A stretch of 64,000 nt of DNA from Grimontia hollisae CIP 101886 (GCF_000176515.1 NZ_ADAQ01000008.1:62001-126000), one strand, 5' to 3'; positions 30,879-40,649 are shown, numbered from the stretch's first letter. Numbers and translations: made by a program. Notes: generated by a model not told the origin, from the sequence alone.

Positions 30879-31478
30879 CAAGGCCACCTATCTGTTCCAA
30901 CTTATAAGCGCATTGCGCAATTTTCTCGCCAAGGCTTGCCATCTCTGGCTTCTGCCCTTGAGCGCCCCAGCAGCTATTCTAACTGTGCCTGACCAATGTC
31001 GCACCTTTGGATTTCCTATTTCAGTCACAAGCGAACAAAAAAACAGCAGCTCCAACGCTCCCTCAAAAACCTTATTGGAGGAGGCTCTGCCTCAATACGC
31101 ACTAATACGACTAAAAATGCGATATTGCACAATTTTTATTCAAAACCGTCGTGTTAAGTTGGCAAAGATCGTATCTTCCTTGGAGTATTCCAAGACTTGC
31201 CGGATTCGGCCAGGCTGTCAGTTCACTGTCAGCCTTTTCTTTTGGATTTTTCACCCCTTTCTCAACATCAAGCTCAACATCAAGGAATAAATGCTCGAAA
31301 TCACTCAAAAAAGAACAAATAATGAGCGAACGCACATTTTACTCCTTAATGGCTTTCCGAAATTGGTTTCCCCGATAAAGTGGCTATACCTCCCCCTGAT
31401 TACCTTGGCAAGGTATCCTGTTACCTGATGTATCAGGGCAGATAACGCTAAGCTTTCAATAAACCGCAAGGAGATCCC
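30879..31478. other. Intergenic region between zapB and glpK, no glpF
   Basis: 600 bp with no credible gene; small frames in it have no recognisable features. In E. coli glpF occupies this place. The region holds the zapB promoter (leftward) and the glpK promoter. Marks seen: a GlpR-like half-site AATGCTCGAA at 31290-31299, direct repeats CAACATCAAG at 31263 and 31275, a palindrome TACCTTGGCAAGGTA at 31401-31415, and a small hairpin CCTGA-TGTA-TCAGG at 31424-31437 just before the glpK ribosome site. Confidence 0.55.
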
Positions 31479-32984
31479 ATGAGCACCGAGCCAACGTATA
31501 TTGTCGCCCTGGATCAAGGAACCACCAGCTCACGCGCCGTGATCCTTGACCACGATGCCAATATTGTTACGGTCGCCCAACGCGAGTTTGCCCAGATCTA
31601 TCCCCAAACCGGCTGGGTAGAACACGATCCACTGGAAATTTATGCCACCCAGACTGCCACGCTCGTCGAAGCCATGGGAAAAGCCGGCATTCGCTCTGAT
31701 GAAATTGCCGCCATCGGCATCACCAACCAACGTGAAACCACCATTGTCTGGAACCGCCATACCGGCAAACCCATTTACAATGCTATCGTCTGGCAATGCC
31801 GCCGCACCGCCCCAATTTGCGAACAGCTCAAATCCGATGGCATGGAAGATTACATCCGTGAGAACACAGGGCTGGTGGTCGACCCCTATTTCTCCGGTAC
31901 CAAAATCAAATGGATTCTGGATCATGTCGACGGGGCCCATGAACTGGCGCAACAAGGGGATCTGCTGTTTGGTACTGTCGATACCTGGCTGATTTGGAAG
32001 ATGACTCAGGGACGCGTCCATGTCACCGATTACACCAACGCCAGCCGCACCATGCTATTTAACATCAATACCCTCGAGTGGGACGAAACCCTGCTCAAGG
32101 CGCTGGGTATTCCATCGTCGATGATGCCGGAAGTGAAATCGTCATCAGAGGTTTACGGCAAGGCTAATCTGGGTGGCAAAGGCGGCACCCGGGTGCCAAT
32201 CGCCGGGATCGCGGGCGATCAGCAAGCCGCGTTGTTCGGCCAGATGTGCGTGGAAGCTGGGCAAGCCAAAAACACCTATGGCACTGGCTGCTTTTTGTTG
32301 ATGAATACCGGCAAAGAGAAAGTCACCTCAAAAAATGGTCTGTTAACGACCCTTGCCTGCGGCCCAACGGGCGATGTTGTTTATGCGTTGGAAGGCGCTG
32401 TCTTTATGGGCGGCGCATCCATCCAATGGTTACGCGACGAAATGAAGCTGTTGACCGATGCCAAAGACTCAGAATACTTTGCCACCAAGGTTGACACCAG
32501 TAATGGGGTGTATGTAGTGCCAGCATTTACTGGGCTTGGCGCCCCGCACTGGGATCCGTATGCTCGCGGCACCATTGTCGGTATTACCCGGGGTGTGAAT
32601 GCCAACCATATAATCCGTGCCACTCTGGAAAGTATTGCCTACCAGTCACTGGATGTACTGACTGCCATGGAGGCCGACTCCGGGATCAGGCTCGATTTCC
32701 TCAAAGTCGATGGCGGGGCCGTGGCTAACAATTTCCTGATGCAGTTCCAGTCTGATGTGCTGAACACCGAAGTTCAACGGCCAACAGTCACCGAAGTCAC
32801 CGCACTGGGAGCCGCCTATCTCGCGGGTCTTGCCGTTGGCTATTGGCACTCGATTGACGAGCTGAAAAACAAAGCACAAATTGACCGGGTTTTCACCCCG
32901 TGCGAAGACGACGGCAAACGCGAACGCCGTCACCGGGGTTGGCAACGCGCCATTGAATGTGCCAAAGGCTGGGAGCGACCTTAA
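31479..32984 (+). CDS. glpK: Glycerol kinase
   Basis: Phosphorylates glycerol to glycerol 3-phosphate. The 501-residue FGGY-family protein starts [21 protein letters not shown] (phosphate loop) and contains [13 protein letters not shown] and the FGGY-like signature in the C-terminal half. AAGGAG lies six bases before the ATG. glpX follows after a hairpin at 32991-33017. No facilitator gene precedes it. Confidence 0.97.
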   Translation: MSTEPTYIVALDQGTTSSRAVILDHDANIVTVAQREFAQIYPQTGWVEHDPLEIYATQTATLVEAMGKAGIRSDEIAAIGITNQRETTIVWNRHTGKPIYNAIVWQCRRTAPICEQLKSDGMEDYIRENTGLVVDPYFSGTKIKWILDHVDGAHELAQQGDLLFGTVDTWLIWKMTQGRVHVTDYTNASRTMLFNINTLEWDETLLKALGIPSSMMPEVKSSSEVYGKANLGGKGGTRVPIAGIAGDQQAALFGQMCVEAGQAKNTYGTGCFLLMNTGKEKVTSKNGLLTTLACGPTGDVVYALEGAVFMGGASIQWLRDEMKLLTDAKDSEYFATKVDTSNGVYVVPAFTGLGAPHWDPYARGTIVGITRGVNANHIIRATLESIAYQSLDVLTAMEADSGIRLDFLKVDGGAVANNFLMQFQSDVLNTEVQRPTVTEVTALGAAYLAGLAVGYWHSIDELKNKAQIDRVFTPCEDDGKRERRHRGWQRAIECAKGWERP

Positions 32985-32990
32985 CCGACA

Positions 32991-33017
32991 TTGCGCCTTT
33001 CCCCCAGAAAGGCGCAA
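32991..33017 (+). terminator. Hairpin between glpK and glpX
   Basis: A perfect 11-bp stem (TTGCGCCTTTC at 32991-33001, GAAAGGCGCAA at 33007-33017) with a CCCCA loop but only a poor T-run; it probably gives partial termination or mRNA protection. Confidence 0.6.
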
Positions 33018-33052
33018 CTTGCCTTAAAAACGCAAACGTTTCCTCTTGCTTA

Positions 33053-33061
33053 TGGTAGAAT
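33053..33061 (+). promoter_or_regulatory. Extended -10 promoter element upstream of glpX
   Basis: TGGTAGAAT (TG-N-TAGAAT) lies 80 bp before the glpX ATG, downstream of the glpK hairpin, so glpX probably has its own promoter. No clear -35 hexamer is seen. Confidence 0.45.
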
Positions 33062-33140
33062 CCGCGCCGAGTTTTTTGTTGTCGGCGTCCTCCCCGGTAA
33101 CACTCTCCCACATTCATGTATCAAGTTCTCTGGAGTTAGA

Positions 33141-34148
33141 ATGAAACGCGATTTGGCGATGGCTTTTTCACGCGTCACAGAAGGCGCAGCACTGGCAGGT
33201 TACAAGTGGCTGGGCCGCGGTGATAAAAACGCAGCTGACGGCGCTGCGGTTGAGGTAATGCGCGTTTTACTGAACAACACCGAGATTGACGGTGAAATTG
33301 TGATTGGTGAAGGCGAAATCGATGAAGCGCCGATGCTCTACATTGGCGAAAAAGTGGGCTTAGGCGGCGATGCTGTCGATATCGCCGTTGATCCGATTGA
33401 GGGAACCCGCATGACCGCCATGGGCCAGTCCAACGCGCTGGCCGTACTGGCTGCCGGTGAGAAAGGCACGTTTCTTAAGGCCCCAGACATGTACATGGAG
33501 AAACTGGTGGTAGGCCCAGAAGCCAAAGGGGTTATCAATATCGAGCTGCCACTTCGCGACAACCTGATCAACATCGCCAGTGCACTGGGTAAATCGCTCG
33601 ACGAGTTGGTGGTGACTACGCTGGCAAAACCTCGCCATGATGCGACCATCCATGAAATGCAGCAGATGGGTATCAAGGTGTTTGCGATCCCTGACGGCGA
33701 CGTGGCGGCCTCTATCCTGACCTGTATGCCAGACAGCGAAGTGGATGTGATGTATGGCATCGGCGGCGCACCGGAAGGGGTGGTGTCTGCCGCCGTGATC
33801 CGCGCTTTGGGGGGTGACATGAATGGCCGTCTGCTGCCCCGTCATGAAGTAAAAGAAGACAACGCTGAAAACCGCCGTCTCGGTGAGCAGGAAATCGCAC
33901 GCTGCAAGGAAATGGGCATCGACACCCACGTGCGCCTGAAAATGGAAGACATGGCCAGCAGCGACAACGTGATTTTCTCCGCCACCGGCATCACTAAAGG
34001 TGATCTGCTGGAAGGCATTACCCGCAAAGGCAATATCGCTACCACCGAAACCTTGCTTGTCCGGGGGAAATGCCGCACTATCCGCCGCATTAAATCGACC
34101 CATTATCTGGATCGTAAAGACGATGCGGTGAAGGCAAATATCCTCTGA
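33141..34148 (+). CDS. glpX: Fructose-1,6-bisphosphatase class II
   Basis: Gluconeogenic phosphatase. The start MKRDLAMAFSRVTEGAALAGY at 33141 gives 335 residues (336 in E. coli) and follows GGAG at a good distance; the frame is open to 32991 but that part is not conserved. Metal-binding motifs are EGEIDEAPMLYIGE and DPIEGT; YGIGGAPEGV is also typical. It lies behind glpK as in E. coli. Confidence 0.96.
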   Translation: MKRDLAMAFSRVTEGAALAGYKWLGRGDKNAADGAAVEVMRVLLNNTEIDGEIVIGEGEIDEAPMLYIGEKVGLGGDAVDIAVDPIEGTRMTAMGQSNALAVLAAGEKGTFLKAPDMYMEKLVVGPEAKGVINIELPLRDNLINIASALGKSLDELVVTTLAKPRHDATIHEMQQMGIKVFAIPDGDVAASILTCMPDSEVDVMYGIGGAPEGVVSAAVIRALGGDMNGRLLPRHEVKEDNAENRRLGEQEIARCKEMGIDTHVRLKMEDMASSDNVIFSATGITKGDLLEGITRKGNIATTETLLVRGKCRTIRRIKSTHYLDRKDDAVKANIL

Positions 34149-34168
34149 TCCCTCACCATAAAATGGGT

Positions 34169-34195
34169 AAAAGCACGTTCCGGCGTGCTTTTTTT
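34169..34195 (+). terminator. glpX terminator
   Basis: AAGCACG / CGTGCTT arms (34171-34177, 34184-34190) are followed by TTTTT. Confidence 0.9.
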
Positions 34196-34354
34196 GTTCC
34201 CATACCTTTTTCATCGCCATTTCAGGACCTGCCTTCCCATGAACGTAGCAAAGCGTAAAAGGACGGTGCGAGTCATCATTAAATAAGTAAAGACATTGCT
34301 TTATTTAGCCACATCCACACATAATGACACATCTGGAACCGTGACAAAGACGCA

Positions 34355-34972
34355 ATGAAAACAGTCGATAAAATCCTGCACAAGATAAAACGTGAAGGCG
34401 CGGTCAGCGCACGTGTGCTTGCGGACGAGATGGGCCTGACCACCATGGGGATCCGCCAACATTTGCAAACCATGGAAGATGAAGGCTTAGTCAATTTCAG
34501 CGATATTCGCGTCAAAGTCGGCCGTCCAACCCGCCATTGGTCACTGACCGCAGAAGGTCACCGCCGTTTTGCTGACAGCCATGGTGATCTGGCTGTCTCT
34601 GTGATTGATTCGGTAGAATCTCTTTTTGGCGAAGCGGGACTCAAAAAAGTCATTGCCCAGCGCGAGGAAAAAACATTACAGCATTATCGTGATGCGCTCA
34701 AAGATTGCCATAATTTGAAGGCTAAACTTGAAACCTTGGCGTATCTTAGAGAGAGTGAAGGTTACATGGCTGAGCTGCAGGAAGTGGATAACGGCTTCCT
34801 GCTGATCGAAAATCACTGCCCTATCTGCCAGGCCGCCAAGCGCTGCCCGATGCTGTGTGAATCAGAGAAAAATATTTTCCATACCGTTTTAGGCGATAAC
34901 TATCAGATCACGCGGGAAGAACACATTATCGAAGGACAACGCCGTTGCATTTATAGGGTTCAATCACGATAG
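34355..34972 (+). CDS. HTH regulator with C-terminal cysteine cluster (SufR-like, COG2345 type)
   Basis: Transcription factor of 205 residues. A winged helix at about 5-70 (VSARVLADEMGLTTMGIRQH is the helix-turn-helix) is followed by a helical dimer region and a cysteine cluster C155-x2-C158-x5-C164-x3-C168 plus C198. The arrangement resembles iron-sulfur-sensing SufR-type regulators of the ArsR/DeoR-like COG2345 group; cluster binding here is inferred. It ends 38 bp before fpr in the same direction, so it may control fpr in response to iron-sulfur or redox state. Confidence 0.8.
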   Translation: MKTVDKILHKIKREGAVSARVLADEMGLTTMGIRQHLQTMEDEGLVNFSDIRVKVGRPTRHWSLTAEGHRRFADSHGDLAVSVIDSVESLFGEAGLKKVIAQREEKTLQHYRDALKDCHNLKAKLETLAYLRESEGYMAELQEVDNGFLLIENHCPICQAAKRCPMLCESEKNIFHTVLGDNYQITREEHIIEGQRRCIYRVQSR

Positions 34973-35010
34973 TCACTGCACACACATTATGGATTGCATG
35001 AGGAGGATGT

Positions 35011-35754
35011 ATGGCCACCTGGATCAAAGCGAAAGTTATTGAAAACCGTCGCTGGAATAAAGATCTGTTCAGCCTCGTCCTCGACGCCGACGTTGATCCC
35101 TTTATTGCCGGGCAATTCACCAAGCTTGGCTTGGAAATCGACGGGAAAATCATTCAGCGCGCCTATTCTTTCGTCAATCCTCCCAACAGCAAATACCTCG
35201 AAATCTATGCGACCCGGGTTGCTGATGGTTTATTGTCACCCCGACTGCATGCCCTGGAAGCCGGTGAAACGGCTCTTATCACTAAAGAGGCCAGTGGCTT
35301 TTTTACTCTTGATGAAATCCCGAAAGGCGAAGATTTGTGGATGCTGTCCACCGGCACGGCAATTGGCCCCTTCCTGTCGATTCTGCAGCAGGACGAGGTC
35401 TGGCAACGCTTTCGCAAAGTGGTACTGGTTCATGCCGTACGCTTCTCTGCGGATCTGAGCTATCAGGCCGAAATTAACGGGCTAAAACAAAAACGTAGCG
35501 ATCAAATCATCGTGCAACCCTTTGTCAGCCGGGAGCCTAAAGCCGGCGCACTTTCAGGACGCATAACCCATGCACTGGAAGATGGCTTGCTGGAACGTGT
35601 GGTGGGACTCAAACTGACCGCAGAGAAAAGCCAGGTCATGCTGTGTGGTAACCCTCAGATGGTCAAGGATGTCCGTGCCATTTTGCTCGACAAAGGGCTG
35701 GAGAAAAACCTTCGCCGTAAACCCGGTAACATCACTACCGAGCAATATTGGTAA
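35011..35754 (+). CDS. fpr: Ferredoxin/flavodoxin-NADP+ reductase
   Basis: FAD enzyme passing electrons between NADPH and ferredoxin or flavodoxin, used in iron-sulfur and radical enzyme support and oxidative stress. The 247-residue protein has the FAD motif RAYSFVN, the NADP-binding GTAIGPF and CGNPQMV, and ends in an aromatic Trp (EQYW) as subclass I bacterial Fprs do. AGGAGG lies four bases before the ATG. It is likely cotranscribed with the Cys-rich regulator upstream. Confidence 0.95.
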   Translation: MATWIKAKVIENRRWNKDLFSLVLDADVDPFIAGQFTKLGLEIDGKIIQRAYSFVNPPNSKYLEIYATRVADGLLSPRLHALEAGETALITKEASGFFTLDEIPKGEDLWMLSTGTAIGPFLSILQQDEVWQRFRKVVLVHAVRFSADLSYQAEINGLKQKRSDQIIVQPFVSREPKAGALSGRITHALEDGLLERVVGLKLTAEKSQVMLCGNPQMVKDVRAILLDKGLEKNLRRKPGNITTEQYW

Positions 35755-36037
35755 CCTTTTGCGGCCCCGGCCTATTCGCCTCAGGAGGGAAAAGTGCACG
35801 GTTTTTCCCTCAACAAACAAAACGCCAAACACTTTCACCGCAATTCTTATCATTGAGAAACCCTAATACCGTATGCCGTGTTTTAGGTCACAATCAATCA
35901 ATTACCTGTATCAAAGCCAAAACACACCTTAGCAGTTAACACTCAACGTCTCATTATTGAGGCATTTACGCAATTGAGCGCTTATTTTTTAACCGTATAG
36001 TCAAAGGCAAGTCATGCGCAGCCAGAGGAGTCATGCC

Positions 36038-36376
36038 ATGAAAACCTTGCCTTCATTTGACGAATTAAAAACGTTAGCAGAGAGCGACCCACACGCGCTG
36101 GAAGCACTGCGGCTTGAAATGAGCGAAGCGATCATTGAGAGCGCCTGTAAGCACATGCAGCCACAACTGCGGGCACAGATGAGCCATATCAACCGGGTGA
36201 TTGCATCGGGGAAAAACCCTCACCACGTTAACACACTGCTGATGAAAGAGCTGATGCGCCAGTTTGATCGCTTCGCAACCGCAGTGAATAACCCCGCGGC
36301 GTTGACAGAGCGAAGTGCGACCGTCACCACATTACACCCCAAACACAATCAGGCCACGGTTGCGATAGAAGGCTAA
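36038..36376 (+). CDS. DUF3135-family protein
   Basis: Small soluble helical protein of 112 residues, similar to the DUF3135 proteins of vibrios (MKTLPSFDELKTLAESDPHALEALR N-terminus); function unknown. The ATG at 36038 has GAGGAG seven bases upstream; the in-frame ATG at 36014 would add eight residues. It is monocistronic and ends in a strong terminator. Confidence 0.75.
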   Translation: MKTLPSFDELKTLAESDPHALEALRLEMSEAIIESACKHMQPQLRAQMSHINRVIASGKNPHHVNTLLMKELMRQFDRFATAVNNPAALTERSATVTTLHPKHNQATVAIEG

Positions 36377-36384
36377 CCCCATTT

Positions 36385-36413
36385 GGGGCAGTAGTCTGCT
36401 ACCGCCCCTTTTT
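36385..36413 (+). terminator. Terminator after the DUF3135 gene
   Basis: GGGGCAGTAG / CTACCGCCCC arms (36385-36394, 36399-36408) with one internal mismatch are followed by TTTTT. Confidence 0.85.
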
Positions 36414-36443
36414 GCCTTCCGCATTTACGTCGACCTCTTCGCA

Positions 36444-36791
36444 TCAACGCGCTACTTTCGCGTACCAACGTCTGTCCATATCCCGCACGTCTACGGTTAA
36501 ACTCGCCACGTCTGATGCGTGTTGCTGCACCACATCCAGCAATGCATGGCTGAGACTGCGCTTCTGTTCCTCATTCCGCCCATCGAGCAACCACAGGGTA
36601 ATGTGGATAAAGTTCTCCTGATCATCCTGCTTACCAATCAACCAGTCATGACAGGCATAAGCGCGGGACTTCACATCACTGGCGCCAAAAACACCGCTGC
36701 CAATTGCCGTCTGGTGCAACCCCTCTAACAACTGGCCAATACTCACCCGCTCTGAAACCGGGTCGCTGTATTCCATGACAATATGGGGCAT
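36444..36791 (-). CDS. 5-carboxymethyl-2-hydroxymuconate delta-isomerase family protein
   Basis: Tautomerase-superfamily protein of 115 residues. It begins MPHIVMEYSD, placing the catalytic Pro at position 2 as in HpaF (CHMI). No other homoprotocatechuate genes are near, so the actual substrate is unknown. It converges with the DUF3135 gene. Confidence 0.85.
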   Translation of the reverse strand: MPHIVMEYSDPVSERVSIGQLLEGLHQTAIGSGVFGASDVKSRAYACHDWLIGKQDDQENFIHITLWLLDGRNEEQKRSLSHALLDVVQQHASDVASLTVDVRDMDRRWYAKVAR

Positions 36792-37071
36792 AACTCACTC
36801 CTTGTTACGATAATGAGCCACTTTACCCCAGCATTTCGGACGATTGTTACTGGAGAGAAGAATATTCTCCCCAGATCACACCGCTTCGTTTTTCTCGCAG
36901 GTAGCCCAATCCGAAAATTAATAACGGAATTTTGTTACTCAAAGGTTCACATTTGCGCATAAAACAAGTACAAACGATGACGTTTATGATTTTGGACAGG
37001 AAACGCTGGCAGCGGTGCTGCTATTGTTTCCGCAACTGAATATCGATAATTGGATTACGGAGGAATTCCCT

Positions 37072-37842
37072 ATGCGCCGTCCATTGGTAATGGGTAACTG
37101 GAAACTTAACGGCAGCAAAGCCATGGTAACAGATCTGATCAAAGGCCTGGACGCACAACTGGCTGACGTTGAAGGTGTAGACGTTGCTATCGCACCACCA
37201 GTGATGTACCTGGATTTGGCAGAGCAGCTGCTGGGCAAGGCAGAGAGCAAAATCCTGCTGGGCTCTCAAAACGTTGACGTGAATGCAAGCGGCGCGTTCA
37301 CCGGTGATATTTCTCCGGAGATGCTGAAAGACTTTGGTGCGACCCATATCATTATTGGTCACTCTGAACGCCGTCAATACCACGAAGAGTCTGACGAGTT
37401 TGTCGCCAAGAAATTTGCCTTCCTGAAAGCGCACGGTCTGGTGCCTGTACTGTGTATCGGTGAATCTGAAGCTCAGAACGAAGCAGGCGAAACCGTGGCA
37501 GTGTGTGCACGCCAAATCGACGCCGTGATCAACACCCAGGGCGTTGAAGCACTGAACGGCGCCGTGATCGCATACGAGCCAATCTGGGCGATCGGCACAG
37601 GTAAAGCGGCAACAGCAGAAGACGCACAGCGTATCCACGCAGAAATCCGCGCGCACATTGCAGCGAAAAGCGAAGACGTGGCGAAGAACGTCATTATCCA
37701 GTATGGCGGTTCTGTTAAGCCTGAAAACGCCGCCGCCTACTTCGCACAGCCAGACATCGACGGTGCCCTGGTCGGCGGTGCAGCCTTGGATGCCGCAAGT
37801 TTTGCCGCGATTGCGAAAGCTGCCGCACAAGCAAAAGCGTAA
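37072..37842 (+). CDS. tpiA: Triosephosphate isomerase
   Basis: Interconverts dihydroxyacetone phosphate and glyceraldehyde 3-phosphate. The start [14 protein letters not shown] at 37072 gives 256 residues and follows GGAGG; the frame extends to 37015 without conservation. Catalytic residues are visible: Lys in GNWKLNG, His in IIGHSERR, Glu in [11 protein letters not shown]; the phosphate loop is YGGSV. Confidence 0.98.
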   Translation: MRRPLVMGNWKLNGSKAMVTDLIKGLDAQLADVEGVDVAIAPPVMYLDLAEQLLGKAESKILLGSQNVDVNASGAFTGDISPEMLKDFGATHIIIGHSERRQYHEESDEFVAKKFAFLKAHGLVPVLCIGESEAQNEAGETVAVCARQIDAVINTQGVEALNGAVIAYEPIWAIGTGKAATAEDAQRIHAEIRAHIAAKSEDVAKNVIIQYGGSVKPENAAAYFAQPDIDGALVGGAALDAASFAAIAKAAAQAKA

Positions 37843-37856
37843 TTTCCCCTATATGA

Positions 37857-37888
37857 AGAAAAGGAGAGGCCCCGGCTTCTCCTTTTTT
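37857..37888 (+). terminator. tpiA terminator
   Basis: AAAAGGAGA pairs with TCTCCTTTT around a GCC/GGC inner stem, followed by a T-run. Confidence 0.8.
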
Positions 37889-37954
37889 GTTTCTGCTTTA
37901 TCCGCCTATATCCGCCCGCTATACTGCGCTTTTCTATTTGGCGAGTCTGCATCC

Positions 37955-38419
37955 ATGTTTCATATTGCACTCCATGAACCCCAGATTGCCCCAAATACCG
38001 GCAATATTATTCGTCTTGCAGCGAACACGGGCTGTAAGCTTCACTTGATTGAGCCCCTAGGCTTCAATTTCGAAGAGAAAAAACTGCGCAGGGCCGGACT
38101 CGACTACCATGACCTGACGAATATTACCCGTTATCCGGATTACGCAACATTCTTGGACGCTATGGGTGATCGCCGCATCTTTGCCTGTACCACCAAAGGC
38201 AGCCGTCCACATTCGGATATCAACTATCAGGCAGGTGACGTATTCCTGTTCGGTTCAGAAACATCGGGATTACCAGACGACATACGGAATGCCTTTTCAC
38301 CAGACCACCGGATCCGTGTCCCGATGTTACCCAATAACCGCAGCCTGAACCTGGCCAATTCAGTCTCTGTCGTTTGTTATGAAGCCTGGCGCCAGTTGGG
38401 ATTCAAAGGGGGCTTATAA
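37955..38419 (+). CDS. trmL: tRNA (cytidine/uridine-34 2'-O)-methyltransferase
   Basis: SPOUT-family enzyme methylating the wobble ribose of tRNA-Leu. The start [17 protein letters not shown] at 37955 gives 154 residues (157 in E. coli). Motifs: [22 protein letters not shown] and the SAM-knot segment [16 protein letters not shown]. The frame extends back into tpiA but only this start is conserved. It converges with cpxA. Confidence 0.94.
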   Translation: MFHIALHEPQIAPNTGNIIRLAANTGCKLHLIEPLGFNFEEKKLRRAGLDYHDLTNITRYPDYATFLDAMGDRRIFACTTKGSRPHSDINYQAGDVFLFGSETSGLPDDIRNAFSPDHRIRVPMLPNNRSLNLANSVSVVCYEAWRQLGFKGGL

Positions 38420-38444
38420 ACAGCAAAAGCCGTTTATCGCCGCC

Positions 38445-39818
38445 TTATTGATTCATCAGCTTTAATGAGAGCAAGACTGTCAGGCCACCATTTTCATTGA
38501 TCGACGCGCTGGCACTGCCACTGTGCTGGCGCATGGCACTGTCGGTGATCGCCAGCCCAAGCCCGGTGCCGCCACTTTGCCTGTCCCGTGCGGTCGATAC
38601 ACGATAGAAAGGCCGGAAAATATCGCTCAACATCTCCTCCGGCACACCTTCCCCATCGTCACTGACCCTGACAGCTAACTCACGTCCGGCCAGCGAAAAC
38701 GACACCGTCACCTTGGCCTCCGCGTATCTGATGGCGTTGCGCACCACATTTTCCAACGCGCTGCACAAGAGGTTTCCATTCCCTTCGATGCGCGCATCCG
38801 GAATCGTGTCATACACCAGAGATTTTCCACTTTCGCGCGCTTCAAACTCCGCGTCCTGCAACAGGGTTCCCCAAAGTTCTGGCAGTGTGAACACGTCGCG
38901 CTCCGCATGGCTGTTGAGCTGCATGCGTGACAGCGACAGTAAATCAGCAATCATCTGCTCCATCCGCTCAGCTTCAGTATCGATGCGGGCGAGGTCAGGA
39001 CTTTCTCCCTGTTTTCGAATAGCCAGTGCATTGGCCATGCGCAGACGGGTCAACGGGGAACGAAGCTCATGGGAAATGTCTGACAGCAGACGCTGTTGAC
39101 CACTGATCATCTGGTTAAGCGCAGTCACCATCTGGTTAAAACTCGCACCGGCCTGGCTAAATTCCCTCGGCCCGGTTTCCAGCGAAGGGTCGGTTTCAAA
39201 ACGCCCTTCCCCGACCCGTTCAGCCGCCGCCTGCAGCCTGCGAGCCGGACGGGTGACCGCCCACGCCAACCAGAGCAACAAGGGAGTACTGACTGCCATC
39301 GTAACCAACAACAACTGGAAAGGCCGATCGAGGATTTGTACATAAAATGGCGGTTTTTCCCGCCATAATTTACCGACATACATCAGTGCCTGCGCACTGC
39401 CGTCTTCAATCAGGAAGGGCCCCGCCAACATCCAGCGGCCATACAGGCGTTGCACCGGTTCATCAGGGTCATCCGCCAGTGAGGTGAAGTTTTTCAACAT
39501 CCGGCTGCTGCCGTGGTGTCCCCTCACCAGCTGCTCACCGTCCAATGTGGTGAAGTAAAATTTCACCGGCGTACGATCCGGTTGCATTCTTTGTAACCGG
39601 ATCAGTTTTTGCTTGAGCGTTCCCTGCATGGTGGATACTTCCGCCGAGATCTTTTTAGACAGTTCAGTGAACTCCATTTTCATTGATGGCGGCACAGTGT
39701 GTTGCTGGCGGGGATCGCTGTGCTGGGCAAACAACACCGCAATCAACACCAGCAGCAATGTCAGCCAGAAGATAGCAAAAATGCGACCATAAAGGCTCTT
39801 GATCGTCGGCAATTTCAT
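38445..39818 (-). CDS. cpxA: CpxA envelope-stress sensor histidine kinase
   Basis: Inner-membrane sensor of 457 residues: first membrane segment about 12-31, periplasmic sensor domain to about 165, second membrane segment about 166-188, HAMP, then the dimerisation box SDISHELRSPL with phospho-acceptor His250 and an HATPase domain (NAIRYAEAK, DDGEGVP, GTGLGLAI). The ATG overlaps the cpxR stop by one base (TAATG), so the pair is translationally coupled. Confidence 0.95.
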   Translation of the reverse strand: MKLPTIKSLYGRIFAIFWLTLLLVLIAVLFAQHSDPRQQHTVPPSMKMEFTELSKKISAEVSTMQGTLKQKLIRLQRMQPDRTPVKFYFTTLDGEQLVRGHHGSSRMLKNFTSLADDPDEPVQRLYGRWMLAGPFLIEDGSAQALMYVGKLWREKPPFYVQILDRPFQLLLVTMAVSTPLLLWLAWAVTRPARRLQAAAERVGEGRFETDPSLETGPREFSQAGASFNQMVTALNQMISGQQRLLSDISHELRSPLTRLRMANALAIRKQGESPDLARIDTEAERMEQMIADLLSLSRMQLNSHAERDVFTLPELWGTLLQDAEFEARESGKSLVYDTIPDARIEGNGNLLCSALENVVRNAIRYAEAKVTVSFSLAGRELAVRVSDDGEGVPEEMLSDIFRPFYRVSTARDRQSGGTGLGLAITDSAMRQHSGSASASINENGGLTVLLSLKLMNQ

Positions 39819-40513
39819 TAGGCCTCCACCAGCAAATAGCCACGACCGCGCAGGGTTTTAATACGCGGTTTGCCATCTTCACGCTCCGGCAGTTTTTTTC
39901 GGATGTTGGAGATATGCATATCGATAGCACGATCAAACGGCGCCAGACGCTTGCCCAACACGTTCAGGCTGATATCTGCCTTCGCCACTACACAGCCTGG
40001 TTGCTTGATAAGGTAGGCCAATAACGCCGTTTCTGTACCGGTCATATCAATCAACTGAGCCTGACAATAGACCTCCATTTTGCCGGGATAAATGACGATA
40101 TCCTGGTATACCAGCTTATCATTTGGCTCTTCACTGCGTTTTCCTTCGCCATGTTTGGCGGTGCGGCGTAGGATGGCGCGCATTCGCGCTAAAAGCTCAC
40201 GATCAGAAAACGGCTTCGGCAGGTAATCGTCAGCACCCAGCTCCAGGCCCATCACGCGATCGATCTCTTCCCCTTTGGCGGTCAGCATCAGCACAGGTGT
40301 CTCCCAGCTATCACGGAGGCGGCGCAGGGTTTCCATCCCATTCAGTACCGGCATCATCACATCCAGCAAGACCAAATCTGTCTGATCACTGATTTTATCC
40401 AGCCCTTCCTGACCATTGTTTGCAATCTCAACCTGATAGCCCTCCAGCTCCAACAGGTCGTGAAGCAGGCTGGTCAGTTCTGTGTCGTCATCAATAAGAA
40501 GAATGTTTGCCAT
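39818..40513 (-). CDS. cpxR: CpxR envelope-stress response regulator
   Basis: OmpR-type response regulator. From the start MANILLIDDD at 40513 it has 231 residues, with phospho-acceptor Asp51 in LLLDVMMP, the switch Lys in PKPFSDREL, and a winged-helix output domain (AIDMHISNIRKKLPERED). An in-frame ATG at 40540 would add nine residues; neither start has a clear ribosome site. It diverges from cpxP, with CpxR boxes between them. Confidence 0.94.
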   Translation of the reverse strand: MANILLIDDDTELTSLLHDLLELEGYQVEIANNGQEGLDKISDQTDLVLLDVMMPVLNGMETLRRLRDSWETPVLMLTAKGEEIDRVMGLELGADDYLPKPFSDRELLARMRAILRRTAKHGEGKRSEEPNDKLVYQDIVIYPGKMEVYCQAQLIDMTGTETALLAYLIKQPGCVVAKADISLNVLGKRLAPFDRAIDMHISNIRKKLPEREDGKPRIKTLRGRGYLLVEA

Positions 40514-40588
40514 GTGGTGTGCCCAATACGGTTTCATCATCGTTAGTATCTGCCATTCAACACGGTGATTCCATGTGTAAGTCTTAGG

Positions 40589-40649
40589 TTTACCCGGCTT
40601 TACATTGCTTTACGTAGCAATCACACCGGTTTACATCCCAAGGGGTAAA
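40589..40649. promoter_or_regulatory. CpxR box array in the cpxR-cpxP intergenic region
   Basis: Three TTTAC elements at 40589, 40599 and 40609 are spaced exactly 10 bp apart, which reads as GTAAA-N5-GTAAA-N5-GTAAA on the minus strand, the CpxR consensus. A further inverted pair, TTTAC at 40630 and GTAAA at 40645, lies nearer cpxP. The array should serve autoregulation of cpxRA and activation of cpxP. Confidence 0.88.

Noticed and set aside
31111-31378. Small frames in the zapB-glpK gap as a possible glpF remnant or small gene
   Set aside because: The translations show no NPA motifs of aquaglyceroporins and no ribosome sites; treated as non-coding.
33360-34220. 286-codon open frame opposite glpX
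   Set aside because: Shadow of glpX; the other strand is clearly the gene.
37021-37830. 269-codon open frame opposite tpiA
   Set aside because: Cys/His/Phe-rich nonsense-like protein exactly shadowing tpiA; no ribosome site or family resemblance.
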